From: CAYVTD01 sp964454445
GTDB taxonomy: Bacteria > Bacteroidota > Ignavibacteria > Kapaibacteriales > UBA2268
Reading direction: 5' to 3'
Assembly (NCBI GenBank): GCA_964454445.1
Contig: CAYVTD010000005.1
Span: 1 to 64,000, forward strand
Length of the DNA: 64,000 nucleotides
In this document: one piece after another, positions 8,747 through 18,968 of the stretch
Numbering within the stretch: the first letter of the stretch is position 1
Layout: each line of letters begins with the position of its first letter
The notes under the pieces: model-generated
The model's database searches: none
Seen by the model: the letters and a program-made list of their open reading frames with translations, nothing else
What the model was told of the DNA's origin: nothing
Program-made: the position numbers and the translations under genes

Positions 8747-8944
8747 CTATTGGGAATTGTCAAGTTTATCAATGTTTTCAAATGATTCTGTTTCTGGCTT
8801 GTTTTTTTGTTTTTCAAGCAGTTTTTCCAATTTGCTGGCATTTGGCAAGTCTTTGAAACTAACGTCAATACCCATTTTTTCGATAGCACCGTAAACTGCC
8901 TCTCGAATCATATTATCAAGCTGTTCTTTGAACATATCTTCCAT
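8747..8944 (-). CDS. Small charged hypothetical protein (65 aa)
   Basis: I do not recognise this protein. It starts at an ATG and is highly charged, with a helical N-terminal half (EDMFKEQLDNMIREAV, then AIEKMGIDV) and a Lys/Glu-rich C-terminal half ending in a polar tail. No membrane segment or cysteine is present. It lies 145 bases upstream of scpA on the same strand, between scpA and the EIIA gene. Its composition and amphipathic pattern favour a real small gene, but no homologue is known to me. Confidence 0.55.
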   Translation of the reverse strand: MEDMFKEQLDNMIREAVYGAIEKMGIDVSFKDLPNASKLEKLLEKQKNKPETESFENIDKLDNSQ

Positions 8945-9033
8945 AATTATTAGAGATTTTTAATATAACAATATGAATAATAGTGCAAAGATAAGAAAAT
9001 TACTGAAAAAAACATATTCCAAATCAGAAAATG

Positions 9034-9495
9034 CTATTCGTTTTTACCGGATTCACTAAAAAGTTCGATTGCTTCGTCGGCATCAGAGCATTCTTTTAAA
9101 CGAGAGCGAAAACTCTCTTGGTTCAAATAACGCGAAATCTTGCTAAGAAGACGAAGATGATTGCCGACATCGTTTTCCTTGCCAAGCAAAAGGAAGACTA
9201 TGTCAACAGGGTTGCCATCGAGCGAATCATAGTCGAGAGGAGGTTTCAATGTAGCTAAAGAACTCATAATTTCCTTAATAGCATTTGTTTTGGCGTGGGG
9301 CATGGCAATACCTTTGCCAACTCCTGTTGAAAGGACACGTTCGCGCTCGAGTACATCGGCTTTAGCAGCTTCTAGATTAATTACTTTTCCGGATTTAGCG
9401 GCAAGCTCGAGCATTTTGTCGAGTAGCTCGTCTTTACTGCTTACCTGCAAATTAACGACAATAGATTCCTTGCCAAGTATGTCTCTAATTTTCAT
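9034..9495 (-). CDS. PTS EIIA domain protein (fructose/nitrogen type)
   Basis: Single-domain phosphotransferase protein of the EIIA-fru/Ntr family. H67 in the motif GKGIAMPHAKT is the phosphorylated histidine, and the following VDIVFLLLGKENDVGNHLRLLSKI is characteristic. The 153 residues match PtsN-like regulators rather than sugar-transport EII complexes. No EIIB/EIIC, HPr or EI gene is nearby, so a regulatory role is more likely than sugar uptake; this is inference. A TATATTTG box lies 36-43 bases upstream of the ATG. Confidence 0.9.
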   Translation of the reverse strand: MKIRDILGKESIVVNLQVSSKDELLDKMLELAAKSGKVINLEAAKADVLERERVLSTGVGKGIAMPHAKTNAIKEIMSSLATLKPPLDYDSLDGNPVDIVFLLLGKENDVGNHLRLLSKISRYLNQESFRSRLKECSDADEAIELFSESGKNE

Positions 9496-9530
9496 AATAT
9501 TCTTGCAAATAAAAACAAGTATAAAAAAAA

Positions 9531-9538
9531 CAAATATA
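9531..9538 (-). promoter_or_regulatory. Possible -7 box for the EIIA gene
   Basis: The minus strand reads TATATTTG, a perfect match to the Bacteroidota -7 element TAnnTTTG, placed 36 bases before the ATG at 9495. No convincing TTTG element is seen 19-21 bases further upstream, so support is partial. Confidence 0.3.
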
Positions 9539-9609
9539 GCAAATTCTCAGCACTTGGAAGTTAAATCTTCTTATATCAGCAAGATTTCTTGAAATATCAA
9601 CAAAAAGGG

Positions 9610-10356
9610 CTATTTAGATTTCCCTTGATTAGCAACTTGCTGCATCTTTTTCTCTAATTCTTCTTGATTGCCAAGATAATAGCTCTTGATTGGATGCAAA
9701 TCGTTGTCGAATTCGTAAATAAGCGGGACGCCAGTGGGTATATTTAATTTTACAATGGCTTCGTCAGAGACATTATCCAGATATTTAACGAGCGAGCGCA
9801 AACTGTTGCCGTGTGCGACAACTATTACTTTTTTGCCGGATTTAACAACGGGAGCTATAGTGTTTTCCCAATATGGAACGAAACGAGCGACAGTATCTTT
9901 AAGACATTCGGTCAGGGGAAGCTCGCTTTCGCTTAAGTCCTGATAAAGTTTTAAATTGCCGGGATAACGCTCGTCAGTTTTTTCGAGCGAAGGGGGACGA
10001 ACATCGTAACTTCTCCTCCAAAGTTGCACTTGCTCGTTGCCATATTTGGTGGCAGTTTCGGCTTTGTTGAGTCCTTGCAGGGCGCCGTAATGCCTCTCGT
10101 TTAATCGCCAATGGCGGTAAACAGGCACCCACATCCTATCCATACAATCCATAACAATCCACAGTGTACGTATTGCTCTTTTTAAAACTGACGTATAAGC
10201 TATTTCAAAATCGAGGCCTTCTTCTTTTAACAGTTCGGCGGCACTCATTGCCTCTAATTTACCACGCTCGGTAAGGTCAACATCTGTCCAACCTGTGAAA
10301 CGGTTTTCCATATTCCATTGGCTTTCGCCGTGGCGCAATAAAATAATTTTGCACAT
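9610..10356 (-). CDS. gpmA: 2,3-bisphosphoglycerate-dependent phosphoglycerate mutase
   Basis: Glycolytic enzyme interconverting 3- and 2-phosphoglycerate with a phosphohistidine intermediate. The catalytic motif LRHGESQWN places H9, followed by [15 protein letters not shown], the [14 protein letters not shown] loop with the acid/base Glu, and the second histidine in [10 protein letters not shown]. At 248 residues it is full length. It is a stand-alone gene between the EIIA gene and a secreted beta-propeller protein, all on the minus strand. Confidence 0.97.
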   Translation of the reverse strand: MCKIILLRHGESQWNMENRFTGWTDVDLTERGKLEAMSAAELLKEEGLDFEIAYTSVLKRAIRTLWIVMDCMDRMWVPVYRHWRLNERHYGALQGLNKAETATKYGNEQVQLWRRSYDVRPPSLEKTDERYPGNLKLYQDLSESELPLTECLKDTVARFVPYWENTIAPVVKSGKKVIVVAHGNSLRSLVKYLDNVSDEAIVKLNIPTGVPLIYEFDNDLHPIKSYYLGNQEELEKKMQQVANQGKSK

Positions 10357-10454
10357 ATCATTATCCCTAATTTATTATAAAAAAAATAGTTGCTGATACT
10401 AATAATTGAAACGAATTAGATAGAAGAAAAGTTTATTTTCTTTTACTAACTAAA

Positions 10455-11696
10455 CTAATACTTGCATTTTAGCATATATAGCCGATTGTTAATTGTGCCC
10501 AGAGCCTCGTATTGATCTTGTCGCCAGTTGTAGCGTGGTTGATGCATTTCGTCAAGCATTTTACCAGCTATCATATCTGTTGAGTTGATTAGTCGCAGGA
10601 TCATTGTTGCATTTGTAGAATATGCAATGGTTTCGCTGCCTGGTTTTACAGCGTAGGGGTAGTTCACATCAAAATCCATTTTCAAATCGTATTTCCTTCC
10701 GTCAATGTTTATGAAGCAATGAAAATTGCAGCCGAGAAAATACATTTGCGAACCATCGTGAGTAAACATTGGGTAACCCGTTTCCTCGCCGCCTTCTATT
10801 TCGGAACTACTATAAACAATGATATATCTACCGTTGTATAGTGCTTTGTATGCAATTAAAGGCAAAGTAGGGTGCAAGGCAAGCCCTCCGGCCCAATCGT
10901 ATTGCTTGCCAATGAGTGGCTCATAATAATCGTCTGAAATCAAGATACTTACTTGCATACCAGAAAATTCGGTGGCAAGCACTGCTGCTACATTGCCTTC
11001 AAGATTTATCTTTGCCTCATTAATCGATTTGTAACTAAGCGAGATGGGGTCATTTCCCTTGTAGATTTCCCAATTAGTACCTGTTTTTGCAGCGTAGAGC
11101 ATCTTGTCGTCATTCCAAAATCCTATGGGGATAATATCGTCGTATAAAACACTCTCTTTTCCATTAATGTTTATAACTTTTCTATCGCCCCGTTGGGCAA
11201 CATAAGCGATATACCTACCCGACCAGCTAACACATATCTTTCCAACTCGTTGATATGCTATGATTTTTTTTTCATTATGGACTATGTATTCAATCCCTGC
11301 ATCAAAATATGAATAGACAAGCCGGCGAGAGTTGGGGCTAAAGCTAATTTCGCCAAAATCTTTGCCGGTGATCCTTTCATTGCCTAATTCTGTTATTAGA
11401 TACCTTTCCACATTGTCTTCGCCAAAGGCAGCCCAGCGGGTGCCATCTGTAGAAAATACAGGAACTGTAAGGCGGTAAAATACATTAGTATGCGTACCAT
11501 TGACATACAAACGGTAATTGCCTTCAATTGGCTCGGTTATTGCCCACCAATTGTTTGTTGTATCCATACCATAATTTACTAATGGTTCGTAACCGTTTAG
11601 TAGCATTTCGTCGCTGCAAAAATCAGCATATGCTCTGTATGGAAGCAGTAAAACAATTAATAGTAAAAATAGTTTAATAATTTTCATAATCTTCAT
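10455..11696 (-). CDS. Secreted WD40-like beta-propeller protein
   Basis: A 413-residue exported protein with a clear signal peptide (residues 4-24, cleavage near YRAYA-D). The body consists of repeats of about 45 residues with patterns such as VSWSGRYIAYVAQRGDRKV, FSPNSRRLVYSYF and ALHPTLPLIAYK, typical of PD40/WD40-like beta-propellers of the TolB type. The specific function is unknown; such proteins in Bacteroidota are often periplasmic or surface-associated. A second ATG three codons in (11687) is an equally good start. It has no obvious operon partner. Confidence 0.7.
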   Translation of the reverse strand: MKIMKIIKLFLLLIVLLLPYRAYADFCSDEMLLNGYEPLVNYGMDTTNNWWAITEPIEGNYRLYVNGTHTNVFYRLTVPVFSTDGTRWAAFGEDNVERYLITELGNERITGKDFGEISFSPNSRRLVYSYFDAGIEYIVHNEKKIIAYQRVGKICVSWSGRYIAYVAQRGDRKVININGKESVLYDDIIPIGFWNDDKMLYAAKTGTNWEIYKGNDPISLSYKSINEAKINLEGNVAAVLATEFSGMQVSILISDDYYEPLIGKQYDWAGGLALHPTLPLIAYKALYNGRYIIVYSSSEIEGGEETGYPMFTHDGSQMYFLGCNFHCFINIDGRKYDLKMDFDVNYPYAVKPGSETIAYSTNATMILRLINSTDMIAGKMLDEMHQPRYNWRQDQYEALGTINNRLYMLKCKY

Positions 11697-11847
11697 TATA
11701 ATTAATTAAAAATGAATAAATCTATACAAAGCTAATAAATGTTTTTAATTAATAAAATGTTTTTTGCATATTATATTCTTTAGTAATACGAATTAAATAA
11801 TCATTTTATTTAAAATGTTATAAAATATCGATAATTCATCATTTCTT

Positions 11848-13122
11848 ATGCAAGATTTCTCGAAAATACCGGGGGGACCAAAGCGAACTTCCGCTTCTGA
11901 AAGCGGAGAAAGCAAATATCGTTCTTATTTGCCAGCGAAAGTTGCCAAGAAATCATCTACATCATCTTTGCACAAGGGCGAGGTAGTCCGGGGCACAATT
12001 CTTGATAAAATCGACGAAAATATTGCTCTTGTTCGTTTGCCTACCGGTAATTTCAGGGCATATTTGCAAGGCAATCTTAACAAGGGAGATAGCTTATTTT
12101 TCAAGATTGTCGATACTGCACCCTCGCTTGTTTTGCGTATCTATGCCGCAGCTCTTAGTAGCGATGGCAAAAGCATTGATACACAGGAAATTATAAGGAT
12201 TCTTAATCTGCCGCCCCGTGAATTTTATGTTCAATTAATCAATTATTTCAGGAATTTCCAATCGACAATCTCCCGTGAGGAGCTTTTACATATTTTCAAT
12301 AATTTTTCTCTTCTTGCTGAATCGGATATTAAAAAAGCTAGCACAACAGAAATTTTTAGATTACTTTTTTTTGTGCAAGAGTTGGGTTTGCCTTTTTCGC
12401 GGAATGCCTTTGTCCGTCTCTTACCTGTATTTCTTGGCGAAAGGCTTTTGAAAGAGAATTTGGCTGAATTGGAAAATAACCTTGAAAATCTACCACAGGA
12501 ATATCGCGAAAAGATTGCGGCTCTTTTTAAAAAGATATATTCAGAAAAAAGTCCATTTGGCAGGAGCGAAAGATTCATTATTACAGGTATGAAATCCGAT
12601 TTATTCGATTTACTTGCAAGTTTTTCGGAAAAATACAAAAATACACAATCGCCTCAAATATCGAAAGTACTTGCTACGGTAAACTGGATATTGGATACTA
12701 TCGAAAGCCAGCATGTCTATAATGCTATTGCAAAAAGTTATAATCTGCCATATATCTTTTTCCTACCGATGGTTTTTGCGGGAGCATTACAGATCTTGCA
12801 GCTCAAGGTTAGTTCCAAAAAATCGAAAACAAAGAAAAGAAAAGAAGCAACTAAATTTTCGTTCGCTACTTCAACAAAAAGTTTAGGGGATATTGACGCT
12901 GAGTTCTTTCTCGACGAAGATAATCTGTCTATTAGCATATCAGCCGATGATGGCGAAGCTCTTGAGGCTTTAACTGTGATGAAAAAAGAAATTGAACAGG
13001 AGTTAAGAAATCTTAATCTAAAGATAACTTCTATTACAATCAACAACAAGCAAACATCAAACGAAGAGTTTATGATGGAAATTACAAAAACAAAGCAACA
13101 AAATTTTAATATTGTAATTTAG
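11848..13122 (+). CDS. FliK-like flagellar hook-length control protein (putative)
   Basis: A 424-residue protein that I tentatively place with FliK-type hook-length regulators. Residues about 45-100 (GEVVRGTILDKI, then ALVRLPTGNFRA, then GDSLFFKIVDTAPSLVLRI) resemble the small beta domain found at the start of many FliK-like proteins. The C-terminal part (LDEDNLSISISADDGEALEALTVMKKEIEQELRNLNLKITSI) has the rhythm of the FliK C-terminal domain, which contacts the export-gate protein FlhB. The middle is alpha-helical and polar, with a Lys-rich stretch near 335. It starts at an ATG without a clear Shine-Dalgarno. It is far from the flagellar operon at 38.9 kb and convergent with gyrA. Confidence 0.55.
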   Translation: MQDFSKIPGGPKRTSASESGESKYRSYLPAKVAKKSSTSSLHKGEVVRGTILDKIDENIALVRLPTGNFRAYLQGNLNKGDSLFFKIVDTAPSLVLRIYAAALSSDGKSIDTQEIIRILNLPPREFYVQLINYFRNFQSTISREELLHIFNNFSLLAESDIKKASTTEIFRLLFFVQELGLPFSRNAFVRLLPVFLGERLLKENLAELENNLENLPQEYREKIAALFKKIYSEKSPFGRSERFIITGMKSDLFDLLASFSEKYKNTQSPQISKVLATVNWILDTIESQHVYNAIAKSYNLPYIFFLPMVFAGALQILQLKVSSKKSKTKKRKEATKFSFATSTKSLGDIDAEFFLDEDNLSISISADDGEALEALTVMKKEIEQELRNLNLKITSITINNKQTSNEEFMMEITKTKQQNFNIVI

Positions 13123-13158
13123 TATAAATCCATCTCTATTTAATCCTGATTTCAAATC

Positions 13159-13185
13159 CAGCAGAATTGATACGTTACTCTGCTG
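13159..13185 (-). terminator. Weak hairpin between convergent FliK-like gene and gyrA
   Basis: A 7-base-pair perfect stem (CAGCAGA/TCTGCTG) with a 13-base loop overlaps the gyrA stop codon. No strong T run follows on either strand, so termination is only a possibility. Confidence 0.25.
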
Positions 13186-15688
13186 TGAACAAAGATTCAG
13201 TTCCGCTTTCGTCGAGTTCTGTTCCGGGAATTTCATTCTCGAGCATATCTTCGTTGTCGCTCTGATGTGAAACGGTGGTGATATCAGCAATGCTATCGTT
13301 TTCGTCGAGACGAATCAATTTGACACCTTGTGTGTTTCTTCCGATTGATCTGATTTCCTTGATATACTGGCGAATTAAGACACCGTTTTGTGTCATAACG
13401 ACAAGGTCTTCGGTATCGGTTACAGAAAGAAGTCTCACCACCCTCCCGGTTTTTTTTGTGATATTCATTGAAATAACACCTTTGGCGCCACGCTTGGTTA
13501 GTCGAAAATCTTCATATTTTGTTCTTTTACCATAACCGTTCTCACCAATGACAAGGATTTGCTGGTCAGGACGTCTAATAACCACCATCGAAACCACAAT
13601 GTCGTCTGGACCGAGTGAAATACCAATTACGCCTGTTGCTGTTCTGCCCATTGAACGGACATCGCTTTCACGGAAACGGCAAGCCATCCCGTTTCTTGTG
13701 CCAAGAATTATGTCGCATTTGCCATCTGTCAAGCGAACTTTGATTAGCTTGTCATCTTCGTTTAGATTTAAGGCGATAATGCCATTCTGACGGATATTTT
13801 GGTAGAGATTAAGAGCTGTTTTTTTAACGAGTCCTTTTTCTGTGGCAAAAATAAGGAACTGCCCTTCCTCGAAATCCTTGATTGGCAGATAAGCAGTTAC
13901 AGATTCATCTTTTTCTTTATTTATTATGTTTGCCAGGGAGCGCCCCTTGGAATTGCGGCTGCCTTCGGGCAAATCATATACTTTTATTCGATAGCAATTT
14001 CCTTTATCGGTAAAAAACAGCAAGTAATGGTGTGTCGAAGCCTGAAAAACGTGTTCGATAAAGTCGTCTTCGTGAGTGCCTGCCCCGCTTGACCCTCTGC
14101 CACCTTTCAATTGACGGCGATAGTTGCTTACAGGTGTTCTTTTAATAAAGCCATGATAAGTGATTGTTATAATAACATCTTCATTGGCTATCATGTCTTC
14201 TACAGTAAACTCCCGGGAATCGAAAACAATTTCTGTTCTGCGATCATCGCCATATTTCTTTTGCATTTCGGTGAGTTCATCTGAAATAATATGCATTTGG
14301 AGTTCTTTACTTGCAAGAATCGAATTTAAATATTCGATGGTTTTAAGCAGTTCTTTGTATTCAATTTGAATTTTATCTCTTTCCAATCCTGTGAGTCTTT
14401 GCAATCGCATATCGAGTATTGCCTTAGCTTGTATTTCTGAAAGAGCATAGCGGGCTTGTAAAGCAGCTGAAGCACTTGCCGGGCTGTCGGATTCTTTTAT
14501 TAATTTTATAACATCGTCAATATTGTCGAGTGCTATGATAAATCCTTCGAGGATATGTGCCCGTTTTTCAGCGGCATCGAGGTCAAATCTTGTCCGGCGG
14601 AGAATAACTTCAACACGATGTTTTATAAAATGAGACATCAGATCGCGAATGTTTAACACGACAGGAGCACCATCGACAAGAGCAAGCATATTTGCGCCAA
14701 AAGTTACTTGCATTTGCGTGTGTTTGAATAAATTGTTTAGCACTACGCTTGGAATTGCATCGCGTTTAGTTTCTATTACTATCCTGATGCCATCTCTGTC
14801 AGATTCATCGCGTACATCGGAAATGTCTTCTAAAATTTTGCTTCGCACTAGATCAGCGATCTTTTCAATTAAATTGGATTTATTGACTTGATAAGGTATT
14901 TCTGTAACAATGATGGATTCTTTACCTTGTTTGTTTTCCTCAATCACTGCTTTAGCACGGACTACAATCCTGCCCCTACCTGTCATCATAGCTTCTCGGG
15001 CGCCTTCATGCCCATAGATAATACCTCCAGTTGGGAAATCCGGTCCTGGTACGAATTCTATTAATTCTTCAGCTGTGATGTCAGGATTTTTAATCATTGC
15101 TTGTAAGCCATTGATAATCTCTGTTAGGTTATGAGGGGGTATATTGGTAGCCATACCAACAGCGATACCGCTTACTCCATTTACAAGCAAATTTGGAAGA
15201 ACTGAAGGTAAAATCATCGGCTCTTGCAAGGATTCGTCAAAGTTGGGTTGGAAATCGACAGTTTGCTTGTCGATATCGCGTAAGGTTTCCATAGCTAAGG
15301 GTGCAAGCCGAGTTTCTGTATATCTCATAGCAGCTGCTGAGTCGCCATCTATCGAACCATAGTTGCCTTGTCCATCAACTAAAGGATAACGCAAGGACCA
15401 TGGTTGTGCCATTCTAACCATCGAATCATAGACTGCCGTGTCGCCGTGAGGATGATATTTACCAAGAACATCGCCGACAATTCTTGCCGATTTTTTATAT
15501 GCCCGGTTGGGATACATACCCAATTCGTACATTCCATACAAAATTCTCCTATGCACCGGCTTTAATCCATCTCGCACATCCGGCAAGGCACGGGAAACGA
15601 TAACTGACATTGAATAATCGAGATAAGAACTCCTCATCTCGTCTTCTAATATTGTCGGAACAATCTGTTCGCTTTCAAATAATGCCAT
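13175..15688 (-). CDS. gyrA: DNA gyrase subunit A
   Basis: Type IIA topoisomerase subunit that breaks and rejoins DNA while introducing negative supercoils with GyrB. The catalytic tyrosine is Y123 in [10 protein letters not shown]. The quinolone-determining region reads [12 protein letters not shown], with Thr at the position equivalent to E. coli Ser83 and Asp at the Asp87 position. The C-terminal beta-pinwheel begins near residue 500, with a degenerate GyrA box (RRQLKGGRG in place of QRRGGKG), and the protein ends in an acidic tail. The length of 837 residues is normal. It starts at the ATG at 15688. Confidence 0.97.
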   Translation of the reverse strand: MALFESEQIVPTILEDEMRSSYLDYSMSVIVSRALPDVRDGLKPVHRRILYGMYELGMYPNRAYKKSARIVGDVLGKYHPHGDTAVYDSMVRMAQPWSLRYPLVDGQGNYGSIDGDSAAAMRYTETRLAPLAMETLRDIDKQTVDFQPNFDESLQEPMILPSVLPNLLVNGVSGIAVGMATNIPPHNLTEIINGLQAMIKNPDITAEELIEFVPGPDFPTGGIIYGHEGAREAMMTGRGRIVVRAKAVIEENKQGKESIIVTEIPYQVNKSNLIEKIADLVRSKILEDISDVRDESDRDGIRIVIETKRDAIPSVVLNNLFKHTQMQVTFGANMLALVDGAPVVLNIRDLMSHFIKHRVEVILRRTRFDLDAAEKRAHILEGFIIALDNIDDVIKLIKESDSPASASAALQARYALSEIQAKAILDMRLQRLTGLERDKIQIEYKELLKTIEYLNSILASKELQMHIISDELTEMQKKYGDDRRTEIVFDSREFTVEDMIANEDVIITITYHGFIKRTPVSNYRRQLKGGRGSSGAGTHEDDFIEHVFQASTHHYLLFFTDKGNCYRIKVYDLPEGSRNSKGRSLANIINKEKDESVTAYLPIKDFEEGQFLIFATEKGLVKKTALNLYQNIRQNGIIALNLNEDDKLIKVRLTDGKCDIILGTRNGMACRFRESDVRSMGRTATGVIGISLGPDDIVVSMVVIRRPDQQILVIGENGYGKRTKYEDFRLTKRGAKGVISMNITKKTGRVVRLLSVTDTEDLVVMTQNGVLIRQYIKEIRSIGRNTQGVKLIRLDENDSIADITTVSHQSDNEDMLENEIPGTELDESGTESLFTAE

Positions 15689-16016
15689 TTTTTCTTCTGA
15701 AATTAAATTTTCTTGTTTTGAATATACTACAAAATTAACAAATTTTTAGTAGATAGAAAAACTATTGCCTAACTATTGCTTCTGATTTTTTTATTCTTTC
15801 AACACTATAAAAGCATATTCTAATAAAAAAAATAAATCGTGAGATATTAATAGAATTTTACATTTTACTAATCATTATCTTTATTATATTATATTACTCT
15901 TCTGGAAAATACTTATTGACTATTAAATAATTATTTCTTAAATTATAATTATAAACTTGTTTATTCTTTAATAGTAAAATTTTTTAGTAGCTGTAAGAGT
16001 AAAAAAAAGGCACTCA
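15689..16016. other. Intergenic region between divergent gyrA and sensor kinase genes
   Basis: This 328-base AT-rich stretch has no supportable gene. On the minus strand a TAATTTTG box (15730-15737) is a possible gyrA -7 element, without a good -33 partner. On the plus strand TTGACT at 15915 with TAAATT 17 bases later is a weak sigma-70-like candidate for the kinase gene. No clear dyad operator was seen. Confidence 0.5.
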
Positions 16017-17777
16017 ATGACTAATATACAGTATATTGCAGACCTTAAAACCAGAATACTGAGTATTGAAAATAAACTAAATGGTTTATATAGAGACGAT
16101 TTCGATCAGCTTTATGATTTGATAGAAAAACTTGAGGATAATAACAATACATCAAATAGACCTGGGAATTTAGATAGTGATTATGCTGAATTAGAGAAAA
16201 AACAAATAGTTGAAAAGCTTAGAGCAAGCGAGGATAAATTGCGCATTGTCGTTAACAATGCTAATGTCCTTATATTTATGATAGATAAGAATGGAATAAT
16301 AACACTTTCAGAAGGGAAACTGTTGAATCTATTCAAATTCTTACCAAACCAGATTATTGGGATCTCAATTTTTGATATTTACGAGGACAAACCGGAAGTA
16401 AAAGCAGCCATAGAAAAAGCACTACAAGGCATTACAACAAGCTCGATGCTTGAAATACAAGACTTTATTTTTGAAACGGTTTTTTCACCATACAAGAATT
16501 TGTCTGGCGATATTGCGGGGGTAGTAGCCATAGCTGTCAATGTTACCGAACGATTGAAAATGACGATCGAACGGGAAAAGCTAATCGAGGATTTGAAGCT
16601 TTCGAATCTTAAGATTATGCAAGATGCAAACAAGATGATAAAATTCAACGACAGACTGATTGATTCCGAAGAAAAACTAAAGAGAATGAACGACGAAAAG
16701 GACAAGTTTATATCCATTATATCGCACGATATACGAAGTCCTTTCAGCGGAATACTTGGTATTGTCGATGGTATTGTTGCTTATTATGACCGTTATGGGA
16801 AAAAAGAATTAAAATCTGCGATAGAGATGTTGTCCAAAACGAGTCATTATCTTTTTGACATGCTCGAGAATTTGCTCGTATGGGCAAGAGCTAGCAGAGG
16901 TAGAATGGATATTAACAAGGAAAATATCCCACTTTTCACTATTGTCAAAGCAAATGTCGAATTGTTAATTAACAACGCAATTCTAAAAAGGATTTCTATT
17001 AAAAACAATACAAATAAGAATTTATTTGTTGTTGCTGACGAAAATATGTTGAGTACTGTGCTAAGAAATCTAATATCGAATGCTATAAAATTTACTAATG
17101 TGGGTGGGGAGATAATAATTAGTGCACATAAGTCTGAACAAAACGATCAGTTGGAAATATGGGTGAGCGACAATGGAGTGGGAATGCCGCCTAAAGTCGG
17201 AAATAGCATTTTTCAATTAAATCGCCAGTTTACTTCATCAGGAACAAATAACGAAAAAGGCACTGGACTTGGACTCTTTATTTGCAAGGAAATGATTCAA
17301 TTAAACGGAGGTAAAATTTGGGTAGAAAGCACTCCTAGTGAAGGTACTTGTTTCAAATTTACTCTGGATTACGTTGAAGACTATAATTATATAGAGCAAG
17401 AAAGTGACTTTGACATCCAATCTGATAGCGATGTAGCTCAATTATCCGAAGAACTATTTGAGATTTCTACAGATGATTTAATCAAAATGAAAATTGAAAA
17501 TATGGCTTTACTTATAGATGAGCTTGAAAACGAATTCATTCCAGAATGTGCCGAGATTTCAGAAATGCAAATAATGAGCTATATTGAAGAATTCACAGAC
17601 CGGCTTAAATCAGCTGCAATAGACAATAATTGCATCAATCTCCAGAAATATGCCGAATTACTATATGAAAAAGTCAAAATTATGGACGTTGTCCAAATGA
17701 ATAAGTATTTAGACTATTTCCCAACCTTAGTAAGTAAGCTAAAGAATGCGTTTAATAAATTGGCTTCTGTCTTATGA
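16017..17777 (+). CDS. PAS-domain sensor histidine kinase with HPt-like C-terminal extension
   Basis: Cytoplasmic two-component kinase: no membrane helices are visible. It has a coiled N-terminus (1-70), a PAS domain (about 75-185), a coiled linker, and a HisKA helix with phospho-acceptor H237 in IISHDIRSPF. An HATPase_c domain follows (N box LRNLISNAIKFT, G1 DNGVGMP, G2 GTGLGLFICKEM). A helical extension of about 120 residues follows the ATPase; such tails occur after kinase or receiver domains in Bacteroidota and may be HPt-like. The ATG of the next gene overlaps its stop by four bases (ATGA), so the two are translated together. Confidence 0.88.
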   Translation: MTNIQYIADLKTRILSIENKLNGLYRDDFDQLYDLIEKLEDNNNTSNRPGNLDSDYAELEKKQIVEKLRASEDKLRIVVNNANVLIFMIDKNGIITLSEGKLLNLFKFLPNQIIGISIFDIYEDKPEVKAAIEKALQGITTSSMLEIQDFIFETVFSPYKNLSGDIAGVVAIAVNVTERLKMTIEREKLIEDLKLSNLKIMQDANKMIKFNDRLIDSEEKLKRMNDEKDKFISIISHDIRSPFSGILGIVDGIVAYYDRYGKKELKSAIEMLSKTSHYLFDMLENLLVWARASRGRMDINKENIPLFTIVKANVELLINNAILKRISIKNNTNKNLFVVADENMLSTVLRNLISNAIKFTNVGGEIIISAHKSEQNDQLEIWVSDNGVGMPPKVGNSIFQLNRQFTSSGTNNEKGTGLGLFICKEMIQLNGGKIWVESTPSEGTCFKFTLDYVEDYNYIEQESDFDIQSDSDVAQLSEELFEISTDDLIKMKIENMALLIDELENEFIPECAEISEMQIMSYIEEFTDRLKSAAIDNNCINLQKYAELLYEKVKIMDVVQMNKYLDYFPTLVSKLKNAFNKLASVL

Positions 17778-18898
17778 GAAAAAAACCTTTAATTTTAGTT
17801 GTGGACGACCTCGAGAGCAATTTACAAGTAGCAGGCAATCTCCTTGTAGAGGCGGGTTATGATATTTCTTTGATTGTTGATGGTAAAAAAGCTATTAGTA
17901 TTGCCAAAAAAATCCTTCCAGATATAATATTGCTCGATCTTGTTATGCCCGATACTGATGGTTTTGAGGTCTGTAGAAAGTTAAAAGAAAGCGAGCTAAC
18001 ACAGGAAATACCTATCATTTTTCTTACTTCAATGAAAAATACAGACAACATTGTGAAAGGCTTTGAGTTAGGTGCGGTTGACTATATTGTCAAGCCCGCA
18101 AACAAGCAAGAGACTCTTGCGAGGATTAAAACTCACCTTGAACTTAGGCGATCTAAAGAAATAATTATCGAACAAAAAAAGAAGCTGCAAGATCTTATTG
18201 ACGAGCGAAATACCTTTTTTACAATTACTTCCGACCAACTGATGAATCCCATTAATGCGATTAAAGGGTACAACGACCATATAAAACGATATAATATAAA
18301 AAACGAGAATTCCAAAGACCTTCACCGCTTTTCGCAATTGATTGACGCGGAAATAAGCACCGTTTCTTCTACTATTAATGATTTTCTTTATTTATACAAC
18401 CTCGAAGAAGGCAACTTGCCATCTATTGTCGAATCTTTTAATATTAATTTACTTATCGACAAAATTCTCGAAGAATTTAAACAAGACGCAAAAGCAAAAA
18501 GGTTGATATTGAATTTTGAAACCGAAGTTGATAAAACCACTCACGCTTCTGCCGACAAGGAAAAAATGGAAGTCATATTGAAACATCTTATTTCAAATGC
18601 TATTAAATATACGAATTTCTATCGAACTATTTATATCAAAGCAACGGAATATATTGAAAATAAGAGATTTATCAAGATAGAAATTAAAGACCAGGGCGTA
18701 GGTATGAACGAAGAAGATTTAAAAAATATTTTTAATAAATATTCTCAACTTAGTCCAGAGCCAACAAATAATGAGCAATCTGTTGGCATAGGCATGACAA
18801 TTGTTAAAAACCTTATCGACGAGATGAATTGTAAGATTTTTATCGATAGCCAAGAAGGAGTTGGCACTACCGTTAGAGTTATAATACCGGCAATATAA
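17774..18898 (+). CDS. Receiver-domain protein with degenerate histidine kinase module
   Basis: A 374-residue two-part protein: an N-terminal receiver domain (acidic pair D11/D12, phospho-acceptor D55 in LLDLVMPD, TSMK and VKPA switch positions), then a DHp-like helix and a complete-looking HATPase_c domain (LKHLISNAIKYT, DQGVGMN, SVGIGMTIVKNL). The H box, expected as S-H-D-L-x-N-P, reads TSDQLMNP, so Asp154 replaces the phospho-acceptor histidine. It probably cannot autophosphorylate in the usual way. It overlaps the upstream kinase gene by four bases, which suggests that kinase phosphorylates D55 or forms a heterodimer with this protein. Confidence 0.85.
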   Translation: MRKKPLILVVDDLESNLQVAGNLLVEAGYDISLIVDGKKAISIAKKILPDIILLDLVMPDTDGFEVCRKLKESELTQEIPIIFLTSMKNTDNIVKGFELGAVDYIVKPANKQETLARIKTHLELRRSKEIIIEQKKKLQDLIDERNTFFTITSDQLMNPINAIKGYNDHIKRYNIKNENSKDLHRFSQLIDAEISTVSSTINDFLYLYNLEEGNLPSIVESFNINLLIDKILEEFKQDAKAKRLILNFETEVDKTTHASADKEKMEVILKHLISNAIKYTNFYRTIYIKATEYIENKRFIKIEIKDQGVGMNEEDLKNIFNKYSQLSPEPTNNEQSVGIGMTIVKNLIDEMNCKIFIDSQEGVGTTVRVIIPAI

Positions 18899-18968
18899 TA
18901 TTGTCATAACTGAAACTTTATAGTGTTATATCAAACAAATAATATCAATTTAGAAAAAAAGGAATTTA

